64,000 nt of DNA, from assembly GCA_030765045.1 (NCBI GenBank), contig CM060974.1, positions 49,166,839 through 49,230,838 of the forward strand, written 5' to 3'. The stretch's first letter is position 1, and every line of letters begins with the position of its first letter. Source of the stretch: Tenodera sinensis. Its lineage: Eukaryota; Arthropoda; Insecta; Mantodea; Mantidae. Positions 24,905 through 35,133 of this stretch are shown in pieces. Both the position numbers and the translations under genes were made by a program. The notes under the pieces were generated by a model that saw nothing but the letters and a program-made list of their open reading frames with translations, had not been told where the DNA came from and made no database searches.

Positions 24905-25125
24905 ATCCTGGGATATAAAGTACTTACAATAGTAAGTCACCATTGGGGTAATTTGTCTCTGATGTGAGACTGCCTTTGTGGTTTACCAGGAGAAATATGA
25001 ACCATTGTGGCGGTTTGTCACAATAGCTCAGTGGTAGAGCAGCCGCCCAGTAAGCGGAAGGTCTGTGGTTCAAATCCCAGTTGTGGCATTGAATTTTTAA
25101 GTTCAAGTTCTACCTCTTATAACTT
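24905..25125 (+). repeat. tRNA-derived SINE (family 1), right arm of palindrome
   Basis: A-box TAGCTCAGTGGTAGAGC near 25023 and B-box GGTTCAAATCCCAG near 25067. About 115 bp before the head are shared with the left arm, so head-to-head copies form a large imperfect hairpin centred near 24895. Confidence 0.85.
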
Positions 25126-25429
25126 AAGTGTTTACTTCTATTAACCATTCCTCGTATCTTTCTTCACTTTGTCTCACAGACAGTTGAATAACGACACAGT
25201 CAGTCTACACTCATTAATTGTTTCACTATTTTCGTACACAATCTGACCGTACTCACGCAGCTGACACACATACTGAAACTAACAAACGCTGAACGCTCAA
25301 AGACTACGTCTGTAACTCACGATGCTCATTGCCTTCTCTCCTCGTATAGCAAGTATGGCATAACAGATCGTTTCTGGAACTTCCACAAATATGTCGGACA
25401 CTTCTTGAATAATCTCGAAAACATGTGAG

Positions 25430-25700
25430 CTTAGGCTTTAACGGCTGGTATCTATCCAGCAAAATGTTGTTCTGAGCTTCTTGGCCATGGTCCAGTTGAT
25501 GTGTGAACACCTGATGTTTTGCCCACCATTCTGATGAATATCTTCAGAGAGATGGTGACTACTAATTAGTTGTTAGCTAGTTAAGTAGTTAGTAGTCACC
25601 ATCCCCCTGAGGATGCTTGTCGGAATGTCGGGCAAAATGTCAGGTGTTCAAGCATCAACTGGCTGGTGGCCAAGAAGCCCAGAAACAATATTTTACTGAA
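25430..25700. repeat. Fold-back repeat, about 110-bp arms
   Basis: Left arm around 25460-25560 (CTTCTTGGCCATGGTCCAG ... GATGGTGACTACTAA) pairs with 25572-25690 (TAGTAGTCACCATCCCCC ... GGTGGCCAAGAAG) with scattered mismatches. The arms meet at about 25570. No terminal target duplication was identified. Confidence 0.7.
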
Positions 25701-25859
25701 TCTTGAAAACCATTGTTGTTCTGCCACTCTGAATGTTGTCATGTGTTCACAAGTCGCGTGATGCAGCCAGAGCCTGAGGGCCTTTGATACATGCAGCCAG
25801 TGGGCTGGGGCAATGCAATCCTGACTGCCATTTATTATGTCCCATGGCTGGCGGCACAC

Positions 25860-26060
25860 TGCTCCCGCCGTAGTGCTGATTGGTCCAGTACTGTTGTAGT
25901 TAGCCAGATGATCCCAATGTGCCACCAGCACCTTACCTCGAGGTAGTCTCTGGATGCAGTAGACTTTGTATTGAACCACTTCACCAGGTGGCACGCTCCT
26001 TGTCAGTGTTGTTGGGTAGCGCCCTTTAGTCCAGGTAGAGTGATAATTACCATCCTGCTT
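25860..26060 (-). pseudogene. Gypsy-like integrase C-terminal relic
   Basis: Minus-strand reading gives VYCIQRLPRGKVLVAHWDHL, which resembles the C-terminal domain of Ty3/gypsy integrases, where V.YRIQR.P....VVH.DRL is typical. This small fragment lies next to the fold-back repeat and has no LTR, so the assignment rests on one motif. It is distinct from the larger pol relic at 30853-31675. Confidence 0.5.
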
Positions 26061-26159
26061 GAAACCTCTGTGGTAAACTCACTGGTTGTGTCGGTCTTCC
26101 TCCAGTTGCCCTTTGTGCATATCCTGAGCAAAACAAAAACAACCCCAGGGTTCAATGAC

Positions 26160-26630
26160 AGCTGTCCTCCCTGGTGATTTGGCCGGCCTCACAATATGTT
26201 AAGCACAACTAAAGAGCGAAAGAAATTTTGGGATGATTCAATTGGTTATATCCTAGTTTCCGTCTGTATTTAACTCAGGGACAGAAAATTTACATTTTGC
26301 ATGAAATAATGACAATCAGGTAACTAATTCATAATCATTCCAGATGACTGATATTTGCACAAAGATAACTTTTCTTACAATTTTAGGCAACATCATGTTT
26401 TGAAACAGATAGACTAATGATCGCTTACATTTGCTGAAATGTTTCAAACTAGTAATGCCATATAACTTCTAATTGAAACATAACAAGATATCCAAATGCT
26501 TCCAACTCTTTCATGAAGTCACACTGTCTCTCATGTGCACATGAAGATAATCATCCACATACTTTTAAGTTTGAAATTTCCTAATCCCCGTGTTCTAGTA
26601 ATTATTGATAGTGCTTCTTTTATATTTCAG
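26160..26630. other. Intron 2, 3' end
   Basis: No repeat recognised. It ends with the polypyrimidine-rich acceptor TTCTTTTATATTTCAG directly before exon 3. Confidence 0.55.
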
Positions 26631-27873
26631 TTTCCACAAAGGGGTTTCAACTTATACTTCAGATTTATCCTCCACTGAAGAATTAGAAACTGATGTAAGA
26701 TTCAATATGAACATGGACACTCCTGAATGTGAAACTGGCAGAAAATGTGGAGGTCAGGAAAGTGTTACTGATGTATCTTCAATACAAACAAGTGTTTGCT
26801 CAGAAGCATCTGATGATGGGAAAATTGTGAGCACGGCTTCCTCTTTGAAACAAAGAAAGTTGCTTCAGCAGAGCAACAGAAATAAACAGGATATCAATAT
26901 TAAGAACTGCAAGTCAGTCTTAAGTTGTGAGTACAGAAAGTCCAGTAAATGTGACGTTTCTAAGAAGTGTTTTAAATATTCATCCCATTTAAAAAAATGG
27001 AGATTGGTTCTTGACAATAAGAATGTAAATAAGCGTGACATTTCGAACAAGGGTTTAAATCAGTTGTCTGTGAAAACTCACAAATTGATTGATCAGGGGA
27101 AGAAAACCCACAAGTGTAACATTTGTAACAAAGCTTTTACTCAGTCATATCATTTGAAAATACATGGATTGATTCATGAGAATATAAAACCACATAAGTG
27201 TAACATTTGTAACAAGGCTTTTACTCAGTTACCAAGTTTAAAAGCACACAAATTGATTCATGATGGCTTAAAACCGCACAAGTGTAACATTTGTAACAAG
27301 GCTTTTAGAAAGCTGTCAAATTTGAAAGCACACAAATTATTTCATGAGGGCATAAAGCCACACAAGTGTAACACTTGTAACAAGGCTTTTACGTCATTAT
27401 CATTTTTGAAAAGACACAAATTGATTCATGAGGACATAAAGCCACACAACTGTAACATTTGTAACAAGGCTTTTACTTCATTATCAAATTTGAAAACACA
27501 CAAATTTATTCATGAAAGTATAAAGCCACACAAGTGTAATATATGTGACAAATCTTTTAGCCGGTTATCATCCTTGAAGGCACACATGTTGCTGCATGAG
27601 GACATAAAGCCACACAAGTGTAACATTTGTTACAAGGCTTTTACTCAGTTATCAAATTTGAGAACACACAAATTGATTCATGAAGGCATAAAGCCACACA
27701 CATGTAACATTTGTAACAAGCCTTTTACTCACTCATCAGGTTTGAAAAGACACACACTGATTCATGAAGGTATAAAGCCACACAAGTGTTGCATTTGTAA
27801 CAAGGCTTTTACTACATCATCACAATTGAAAAGACACAAATTGATCCATGAGGGCAAAGCCACAAATGTGTAA
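26631..27873 (+). CDS. C2H2 zinc-finger gene, terminal exon (nine fingers)
   Basis: Main DNA-binding exon. After the acceptor at 26629-26630 the frame continues the split Ser codon of exon 2. A Ser/Thr-rich linker of about 120 residues is followed by two decayed finger-like blocks (around KCDVSKKCF and KRDISNKG), then nine intact fingers, each C-x2-C-x12-H-x3-H with linkers of the HEGIKPHK type. The units are about 84 bp and very similar at DNA level, so the array grew by tandem duplication. The protein likely acts in the nucleus as a sequence-specific transcription regulator, which is inferred from the family. The frame ends at 27871-27873 in a would-be tenth finger because two bases are missing from the usual GGCATAAAGCC linker. 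The ATG at 26605 lies in the intron and is not used. Confidence 0.88.
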
Positions 27874-28290
27874 CATTTGTAACAAGGCTTTTACCAATTT
27901 GCAACATTCAAGAGCAGATAGATTTATTCATGGGGACAGAAAGCCATATGAGTGTGACAGTTGTAACAAGGCTTCTACTACATTATCACAGTTGAAGCGA
28001 GGCAAATTGATTTATGAGGGCAAAGCCACACAAGTGTAACATTTGTAACAGGCTTTTTACTCAGTTATCAGCCCAAATGACCTCATTGACGGGCTCACTA
28101 CTCAGTTATCAGAGTTCAAGAGACAAAATTACTCTTGATGGCATAAAACCACACAAGTGTAACTTTTGTAACAAGGTCTTTACCCGGTTATAAAATTTGA
28201 AAACACAAATTGATTTATGAGGACATAAAGCCCAACAAGTACGCAGCTGTCAATATTGAAAAGCCACAAATTGGTTCATGAGCACAATCT
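27874..28290 (+). pseudogene. Decayed zinc-finger units downstream of the stop
   Basis: Further finger units continue out of frame. 27848-28039 reads CNICNKAF and CDSCNKAS with lost ligands and ends in the same GGCAAAGCC two-base loss. After that, CNICN and CNFCNKVF pieces appear in changing frames up to a last AHKPQ-like remnant near 28280. These are probably old array members now in the 3' UTR or beyond. Confidence 0.75.
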
Positions 28291-28483
28291 GGTGTAATTA
28301 ACTCTGAATTTAGAATTTTAGATTCTATATTACACAAGAGCAACATTGGGAGTGTCTATAAAACACTAAATGCTATGCAATGTGGCAATAAGGAAAAGCA
28401 CCAATATTCTAAAGTTTAGTTCACCAAAATTTTAGAGTTACGTTAATAGAGAATAGAGAATTACGTTAATTCCTGGTAATTGT

Positions 28484-28745
28484 GGTAATTTGACTCTGAT
28501 GTGAGACTGCTTTTGTGGTTTACCAGGAGAAATAGGAACTTGTTTGAGAATTTAATGCCATTCTGGCAGTTTGTCACAATAGCTCAATGGTTAGAGCAGC
28601 CGCCTGGTAAGTGGAAGGTCTGTGGTTCAAATCCCAGTTGTGGCATTGAATTTTTAAGTTCCAGTTCTACCTCTCAAACTTTGCCCACACACGGCTTGTG
28701 TGTTTAAAAACACCAACAATAAGTTTGTTAGCATAAATTAATAAC
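28484..28745 (+). repeat. tRNA-derived SINE (family 1), copy
   Basis: Same order as the 24905 copy: CTCTGATGTGAGACTGC, TTTACCAGGAGAAATA, A-box-like TAGCTCAATGGTTAGAGC, B-box GGTTCAAATCCCAG, then the GGCATTGAATTTTTAAGTTC body and a TAAATTAATAA tail. Confidence 0.88.
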
Positions 28746-30852
28746 AAAATGTTTCTTTTTCAATTTTGACGCTGCCACTAATTACTCTACATGACAAAGT
28801 AAAATTTTTTCTACTTTAATGAGCTGCCTCAAAATTTCAATGTGAACTTGTAACGAAACATTAGGATGTGGTATTTGACAGGGAAATGGAAACAATTATA
28901 CATGTTTGACAGTTTTATTTATTCCTAGCATGCCGATAGCATAAGACAATTTGACATATTTGAGTAACAAGCACAAATAATCTCACAAAGAGGTTTCGGC
29001 ATACATTGCATACAACACTGTATTGCTCCATATGTGAACACCTGTTTTGTCATTCACTAGATCATTATTAGCATGGTAACAAACGTCCTCTTAACAGTTT
29101 CACATCATTTAACGCTTTCACACTATTTCATTCTATATTCAGCAACAGCACTGGACACCAAAAAGGTACAGCTTGCAAAATTATACAGCCACAATCACAG
29201 GAATACCTTTAACTCCAACTTTCCATCATGCATATCGTAAAAATAAAAAAACAATGCAACGAATATTAATATTTATGTGTAACTAAAGTTCAAGTAATGA
29301 AAGTGCCTTGGGTAAAGAAGGGCTGGGCTATTATCCTATTTACATTTAAAATATAGATAATTTTAGATGGATTATAATTAGGCTTAGTAGTCGAGCTACA
29401 TTAAAGATGAATCAAGTTATCAGCATTGGTAGTAGTCATGTAACATAGTGCACAGTGTGCGGAACCGGTTCTGTCTGCTGTTCAGACAAAATGTGCAAAA
29501 CTTCATTCTTGTGGTAGCTCACCTACTAGGCTTAATTATAAACAATTTCAGCAGTTGTACATATGATTACCTAGCAAGTAATAAATTTTCTGCCAAAAGT
29601 TGGTTTGCAATCTTAACACTCTTGTGACAACTTTAGCCAACACATTATTATAATATCAATATGCTCTATTAAAAAATTATTTGGTTAACGGTCTGGCAAA
29701 TACCACTTGAGACTTAGATATCAAGAATATGATTATCTTGTTTTATAGGCATTCATTAAAATATCAATCATATGTTGATATTCTTGTATGTTAATGCACA
29801 TATAAATTAATTTATGTAAATTTGGTTTGGTTCGGCAAATTACAGAACACTCAACTCTTGAAGGCAATGTCAATGACTTATGAAAAAATTGTTTCACATG
29901 ACAATTCTGTTCTACAGTTCAAAAGTATTGGAAAGCACGAATGCTAATGGCTTCATTGCCAGATGCAAGGCACTAGAAAACAACAACAACAACAATTCTG
30001 TATTTGTTGAAATAGGTTATGATGAGCACGATTTCTATTATCCACAGTTTGTGGCATCCATTTGTATTTTTTGATGTGGCTGTGTTATTTCTGCATTTGC
30101 TTATTAATATTTTAAAACATGTGACCGCAAACAGAGGCACTTGATTATCTCCGGCCAAGTAAATAGTCTTAGTCAAATCATCCTGTGCCTATTACTTTGC
30201 ACAACAACCATGTGTAATTTTTCTAAGATACACATTTCTTATAATATCCTGCAATTTTGATTACTATTCTGCATCTTCTAAATGAAGGTCAATTATGTAT
30301 TTTACAACTTGTGCAACAAATGGATGCAATTAACTGCCACATGTGTGCAAAAAGCTATGATAAACGTTTTGGCAAATATACTATCTTCAACCAATATCAC
30401 TGGTACAATAAGATGCTCTTAAAACTTATTGAAAATAAATAACGTACCTTCAAATTCTAACTTTAGTTTCCACTGGGTATTTACACTGTAATGCTGCAAG
30501 GTATGTATCGTAGGCATATCCCACTACCTGCGTGGCTGAAAATTAAATACAAATGAATGCAATTATCAATTAAATACACGTTAACACTTCCACTGTTATA
30601 ACCTGTTAAAAGCATCTTACGCCTAATTGCTACGTATTTCACCAACATTAATAGAAAATACCAATATTACACACATACATTAAGTAGAAATAATGCAAAT
30701 GAATAATTACCTCTCTGTTGAAGATCATTTTGCGACGAAAAACTTATTACATCAACATGCAACATAGCTAACGCTTCCAGAAGACCAAACGTTTGTTTTC
30801 GTTACAAAACCTCAAAACTTGAATCAGCCAATCAGATTTTCGTACGGGTCTA
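28746..30852. repeat. Inverted duplication, left arm
   Basis: Matches 50676-55035 in reverse orientation from end to end, with clear similarity throughout (for example TTTCGGCATACATT, TTGCTCCATATG, GCACTGGACACCA). No coding sequence is recognised. It lacks the two Merlin-like insertions and a roughly 300-bp block found in the right arm, and it carries LINE stub H that the right arm lacks. Confidence 0.9.
29912..29991 (+). mobile_element. LINE stub H (80-bp 3' end of the A-D family) with TSD
   Basis: Consists of the last about 65 bp of the ORF (ends GATGCAAGGCACTAG) plus AAAA and (CAA)n. The 10-bp TSD ACAATTCTGT lies at 29901-29910 and 29992-30001. The right arm of the inverted duplication preserves the uninterrupted site near 51850. 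Confidence 0.93.
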
Positions 30853-31675
30853 GTAGTGTTTTAGGAATTCGGTGAAGTCTTGCTAGTTTTCCATTGCACT
30901 GGGGATAAGGTGTAGTACTGTACAACTTAACACCACATATTGAACTAAATTGCTTGAATAAAGTTGATTCAAATTGTCTACCTTGATCAGTAGTTATTCG
31001 TGTAGTTACTCCAAATCTTGAAATCCAATTACTATAGAAACCATTGGCTACTGTTTCAGCATAATGTTAGGAATTGGTATAACTTCCATTCAGTTTGTAT
31101 ATCTATGTTAGTCAAAGCATATGTGTTACCCTAAGAAGGAGGCAGTGGACATATTAAATCACTTTAGATTTCCGAAGCAATGCAAGCTTTTGTCCATTGT
31201 TATACATTTTTCTTCATATTTGGCCACACATAACGGAAAGACACTTGTGTAATGGTTGAGTTTACTCCTAGATGTGCCATGCCATGCATTAAGGTGAACA
31301 TGGATTTTCGAAATTCTGAAGTAATGAATGGTCCATGCCTATATTAACCACAGCTGTCTTCCACTAGGGAGTTGGTAACATGTGAATTTCAAGGAATTGT
31401 CACTTTTCATGGCCTCTTGAAGTTCTCCATTTTTGTCATGAGCATCTGCAAGTTGGTCAAAGTCAATAAAATTCACTTCGTCTATTCCTGACAGACTATC
31501 TGCGATAGCAGCTTGTTTTCCACTGGTGTAATGTATGTCAGTTATAAATTCTGAAATGTATGGCAGTTGCCTTTGTTGTCGTGGTGACATTTTTGGTTTT
31601 TCTGCTTGAATGCGTAAGCTAGTGGTTTATGACCTGTAAATATCATGAAATGTCTTCCTTTCAATAGGTGTATAT
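30853..31675 (-). pseudogene. Ty3/gypsy pol relic (RNase H end and integrase)
   Basis: Minus strand, 5' to 3': the RNase H end SPRQQRQLPYISEF with SGKQAAIADSLSGI (normally ADALSR). Then comes an integrase region with WPNMKKNV, then the core ISRFGVTTRITTDQGRQF with the second catalytic Asp context, then TTPYPQCNGKLARLHR (normally TPYHPQxNGxxER). Stops and frame changes separate the blocks, and no LTRs are visible nearby. It ends abruptly at the left arm of the inverted duplication, near the shared TAGACCCG sequence. A dead fragment. Confidence 0.82.
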
Positions 31676-31679
31676 ATTA

Positions 31680-31697
31680 GGCGTCCCCCCTTCCCGC

Positions 31698-31751
<54 letters not shown>

Positions 31752-32611
31752 AAAAAACACCGACAATGCGTATTAATATGGAAGATATGCCACATGTGTG
31801 CTGAGATAAACGACCTAACCATAACATTCCTGCGCATGCGCTAAATTCCTCCATAGAGTCCTTGGTGCGCAACCTCTTGCGTCACTTGTGTACTTTCCAA
31901 TACAGTAACGGTTTAACACCAATGCGACCCGTACCAGTACACAGCTCCTAAAATGGTCGACCTGAGTTCCAGCACACTTCGATGTAAATGTGCGGAATCA
32001 CCTCAACGTCGCATATTCAAATTGATCAATTGGTAAAGGTGGAGCAATTCCATGGCCACACGGTTGGTAGATCTGACAAATCTGGAGTATTTTCTGCGGA
32101 GTTGTATGAAAAATATGGTACACTCATGTAACGTCAGCAGATGATCTTATGGCTCAAGTTCACGGAGCAATTGAACATCTTCAAAGACAACCGCAGGTAT
32201 TGGTTCATGTGCATGAGGCTCACCATCGCCGATATAGGCTCTGCAATCACGTAGCTCGAAGCCCGTGTGTAGTGTAGACAGCTCGATGTTGGGTTTGTTG
32301 ACTAAATGTGAGCTCAGAACAACCTGACACTTCGATGCGCTACAGCGTCCAAACCGTGCATTTCCCGACAGAAGTTACTATTTGAAGCCTGCCTCTGTAA
32401 CGTGGTGATTGCGTGTGTGCCTCACGTCCAAGAGGTGAGTTTGAAACTCACTTAGGTCGAGTCAAATTGTCACAAAAGTTCGTTCTCAAACTTCGACGCT
32501 CTCCAGCGCCCAAACTGTGCATTTCCGGACAGGGGTTCCTCTTTGAAAATCGATCAGTGTGCCATCCCAAACAACTAAGCGTTGTCGGTGTTTTTTGGGG
32601 ACACCCAATAT
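31680..32611 (+). mobile_element. Mariner element relic (copy 2)
   Basis: Second member of the CAGGGTGT/ACACCCTG mariner family, plus strand. Left terminus GGCGTCCCCCC at about 31680, then a roughly 58-base poly-A expansion. The transposase C-terminal remnant lies near 31985-32200, and the right terminus is at 32601-32611 (GGGGACACCCA). Frames are heavily broken. Confidence 0.75.
32405..32470 (+). repeat. SINE family 3 head fragment inside mariner copy 2
   Basis: GTGTGCCTCACGTCCAAGAG followed by GAGTTTGAAACTCACTTAGG matches the tRNA-like head of the SINE at 33103-33357. Confidence 0.5.
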
Positions 32612-32628
32612 GTGTGTGTGTTTAACAA

Positions 32629-32690
32629 AAAAAAAAAAAAAAAAAAAAGAAAAGAAAAAAAAAGAAAAGAAATTGAAGATCGAGAAAAAA
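32629..32690 (+). repeat. A-rich simple repeat
   Basis: Runs of A interrupted by G directly after the mariner terminus. Confidence 0.85.
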
Positions 32691-32699
32691 AACCTATTG

Positions 32700-33102
32700 A
32701 ATATGAGTTTAATCCTATCAGATCACCACGATTACCATTTTCGTTACGCTTCTTCTTAATTGCTATTATTTTCCTAATTTTTGATGTAGAATGGATCACA
32801 AAATACCATTCAAAATAATTCATCAACCTTTGACCAATTTAAGTAAAATCCGACAAAGGCCTTCCCGCGAAGTAAAACAAAATGTTTTGCCGAAAGATTC
32901 AGTTTCAACTTTTCTTAAGAACACTGGTTCATTAACTTACAGTTCTATATCTATAACCCAATCACACGTAAGGTCGTGAGTGGAGACACGTCTCGGTAGA
33001 AAGGAAGATCCTGGTTAGTTGAGGGATGCTTGTCTGACCCTGTTTGGTGCCATCTTCAGGGAGAGTATTTATTACCAATACATCGCTTTGGTGTCTTCTT
33101 CA
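32700..33102. other. Unassigned sequence
   Basis: No gene or repeat border recognised between the A-rich tract and the SINE. Confidence 0.4.
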
Positions 33103-33357
33103 TCTAAAGGGCCCGCCTCAGTAGCGTGATGGTTAACGTGTCTGCCTCACGTTCAAGAGGTCGCCAGTTCGAATCTCGCTTAGATCAAGTTATCCGAGTA
33201 AGGTTCTTTTTCCGAGGTTTTCCCTTACCCTGAGAAGACAAATGTCGGGTAACTTACAGCTCCATGGAGATCGGGCTCATTTGAGCATAATTTCACCCAT
33301 TTCATTCATTCACCGTCCGATATGACACAGTTGGAAGACGTTACTTTAAAAAAAGTT
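33103..33357 (+). repeat. tRNA-derived SINE (family 3)
   Basis: Head CCTCAGTAGCGTGATGGTTA with A-box character and B-box-like AGTTCGAATCTC. The body holds TTTTCCCTTACCCTGAGAAG and GGGCTCATTTGAGCAT. The body is repeated in part at 48786-48920. Confidence 0.8.
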
Positions 33358-33719
33358 CACCTAAAGGGGAGACTAGAGGCTAACCCAGCCCTAGTCAATC
33401 GGCTAGGGGTATGTGTTTCACTAAATCGCAGTGTGAGTGGGACGGTGAGCCTGCTATATTCCCCGTGTAGCCCTGTTATCCAAGTGGTTGGGGAGCACTG
33501 GACGACAAAATTAATTCATCTTTTCTCGTGGCAAGCAGCATTCCTAAAGGAAAACAGCAACTCCATGAAAAAATGGATTTATATATGTTGTTCTCAGTTC
33601 GTTCCCCGGCGATTCATAGATTAGAAGAGAGTCCTTTTTAAAGGCCAAAGCTTTCGTTTTGGGCTTGGACAAGATAATATATTCCTGTGCACGTCTCATA
33701 TTAAGTTCTCTTCTTGTTG

Positions 33720-33900
33720 AGTGCCACAGTAGGCCAAACCCGGAAATTTGAAGTCCAACCGAAATGTACTGAATTTCTCAATGGCCTGACTTCTGCCATT
33801 AGAGACTGACTTTAAGGCACTTCTCTTTCATCTCCACTGGGATCACGCGCTCTAGGTACCAGAGGGCACCGTCGCGTTCAGCGGGTTTTGCTCTTCCCGT
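33720..33900 (+). repeat. Unclassified dispersed repeat, copy 1
   Basis: Similar along its length to 47655-47850 (shared blocks CCGAAATG, TACCAGAGGGCA, CGTCG). GC content rises from here to about 34380. No protein family recognised. Confidence 0.5.
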
Positions 33901-34464
33901 GTCTATAGACTATCACTTCATGCACTCCTCCCCAGGTGTCTACTACAGTAGGTACGGGTGTTGGCGTACCCGACGTCCCGAGTCACTCTCGATTGGATTC
34001 CTCTATGGGGCGAGAGCACATGTCAACCGCCTAAACCACTTTGGTGCACACGTGTTTGGCCTCCAACCTAATGCCTCTCTGAACAGTCTGATGGATACCT
34101 TTACCGCGGGTTGCTGATGGATGGGGAGACGCAGTGGCTGACTGGGTAATCGCGTAATTCCCAGCCCCTGATTATCACGTAGGGCTTGTGTCCGCATCCG
34201 CTGATAAAGGTCAGTCCCGGGGAGAGGCCATTGCATGAGCTGATGCACTCCGGAAGGCGATTGGGAGGTGAGACCCTAGGATGAGCAAGGCCCAGGCCAG
34301 GACTGTCACCTAAGCCGGGGTGGCACCGAGGATGTGAGCATGCCATCGGAGACATTTGCAATGGTGGAGGATTAAGTGCCATGGTACATGGCAAATCAAC
34401 AAACAAGAACAATGAAATAAGTGGAAAGGAAGTAGTCGAGTCATGTGGTCCTCGCTACTTAGTG
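33901..34464. other. GC-rich unassigned segment
   Basis: Looks like the leader or gene-poor part of a retroelement, but no domain or partner copy could be recognised. Confidence 0.3.
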
Positions 34465-34558
34465 ATGGCTTTTCTTTATTTAATATTATTTCTTATTTTG
34501 CAAGTTCAACGACCTTTCATTTCTTCGGCTTCCAAACTTGTTTTCTTCTACAACAAAG
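34465..34558 (+). CDS. Possible signal-peptide exon (weak)
   Basis: ATG at 34465 opens a 31-codon stretch beginning MAFLYLILFLILQVQ, a hydrophobic core typical of signal peptides, ending at a consensus donor AAAG|GTAAGC. The next acceptor, TTTTCCAG at 34639, precedes the Cys-rich segment 34640-34747, but that splice would not keep its Cys-rich frame. An alternative AG at about 34668 would. No homologue is recognised, so this is only a candidate for a small secreted peptide gene. Confidence 0.2.
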
Positions 34559-34639
34559 GTAAGCCAACTATATTTTTGTATTCTTATGCATGAAGTTTGC
34601 CTTTACCACATAAGTAAACCAGTTATTTATCTTTTCCAG

Positions 34640-34747
34640 ATACATGCGTATATGTGGACTAATTTAGTAGATCCTTGTTTGTTCGTATCCTGTTTTCGTT
34701 GTGGGTTTCAAATATGTGCTGGCTTTGCCTTTAAATGTGCATTTTAA
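34640..34747 (+). pseudogene. Cys-rich exon-like segment, copy 1
   Basis: Follows an acceptor-like TTATCTTTTCCAG and reads in phase 0 to a TAA. The core DPCLFVSCFRCGFQICAGF matches the segment at 40219-40342 (MPCYSISCLLCGSNICAGY) at most Cys, Gly, Ile and Ala positions. LINE D is inserted directly after it. Possible remnant of duplicated exons of an unknown small Cys-rich protein; chance similarity between AT-rich repeats cannot be excluded. Confidence 0.25.
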
Positions 34748-34761
34748 AATGCTCCTTTTCA

Positions 34762-35133
34762 GGGGTAGTAAGGGGTAGTGATGCGCCTCATATAGCCTCT
34801 CCTACCCAATTCCCATCCTCATCCTGCCCGTGGTGCACCCTGCTTTTAACAGATGAGGCTCTGGGGACCGAATCACAGCGGTATAACTGTTTAATCTAAA
34901 ATGGAGGAAAAGTCATTTACATATGCGCTGCCCTATCACAGCACAACAGCGTCCCTCAGAGGCACATGAGGGGAAGGTCGGTGGATCTAAATATCATCTA
35001 TTTAGTCCTCCCGGCTAGGTCTGATGGACCCGTTGACCAACGATAGGTGTGGTCCCCCTTGCAAAATGGGGGTTTAAGTCGGGTGATGTAACTGCCACAT
35101 TGTAAAACTGGTGCCCGTTAAGAAAACAGTTTC
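34762..35133 (+). promoter_or_regulatory. LINE D 5' leader
   Basis: GC-richer than the ORF and conserved in copies B (10229-9858) and C (12869-13248), as expected for an internal promoter and leader. It can form GGGTAG/CTACCC and CCTCATC/GATGAGG stems. Promoter function is inferred from family practice, not shown by a motif. Confidence 0.5.

Noticed and set aside
25010..25085. tRNA gene suggested by A and B boxes
   Set aside because: The same head recurs with a fixed body and tail at several places, the cloverleaf is incomplete and the copies are repeats, so these are SINEs.
26605..26630. ATG at 26605 as start of the zinc-finger protein
   Set aside because: It lies in the polypyrimidine tract before a good acceptor, and exons 1 and 2 join in phase downstream of it.
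31690..31749. Poly-A tail of a processed pseudogene
   Set aside because: The A-run lies inside a mariner relic next to its terminus with no retrocopy upstream.
34465..34747. Complete two-exon secreted peptide gene
   Set aside because: The donor after the signal-like exon and the first acceptor do not keep the Cys-rich frame; left as a weak candidate.
34762..34885. HDV-like ribozyme at the LINE 5' end
   Set aside because: The visible stems are nested one after another and do not form the required double pseudoknot.
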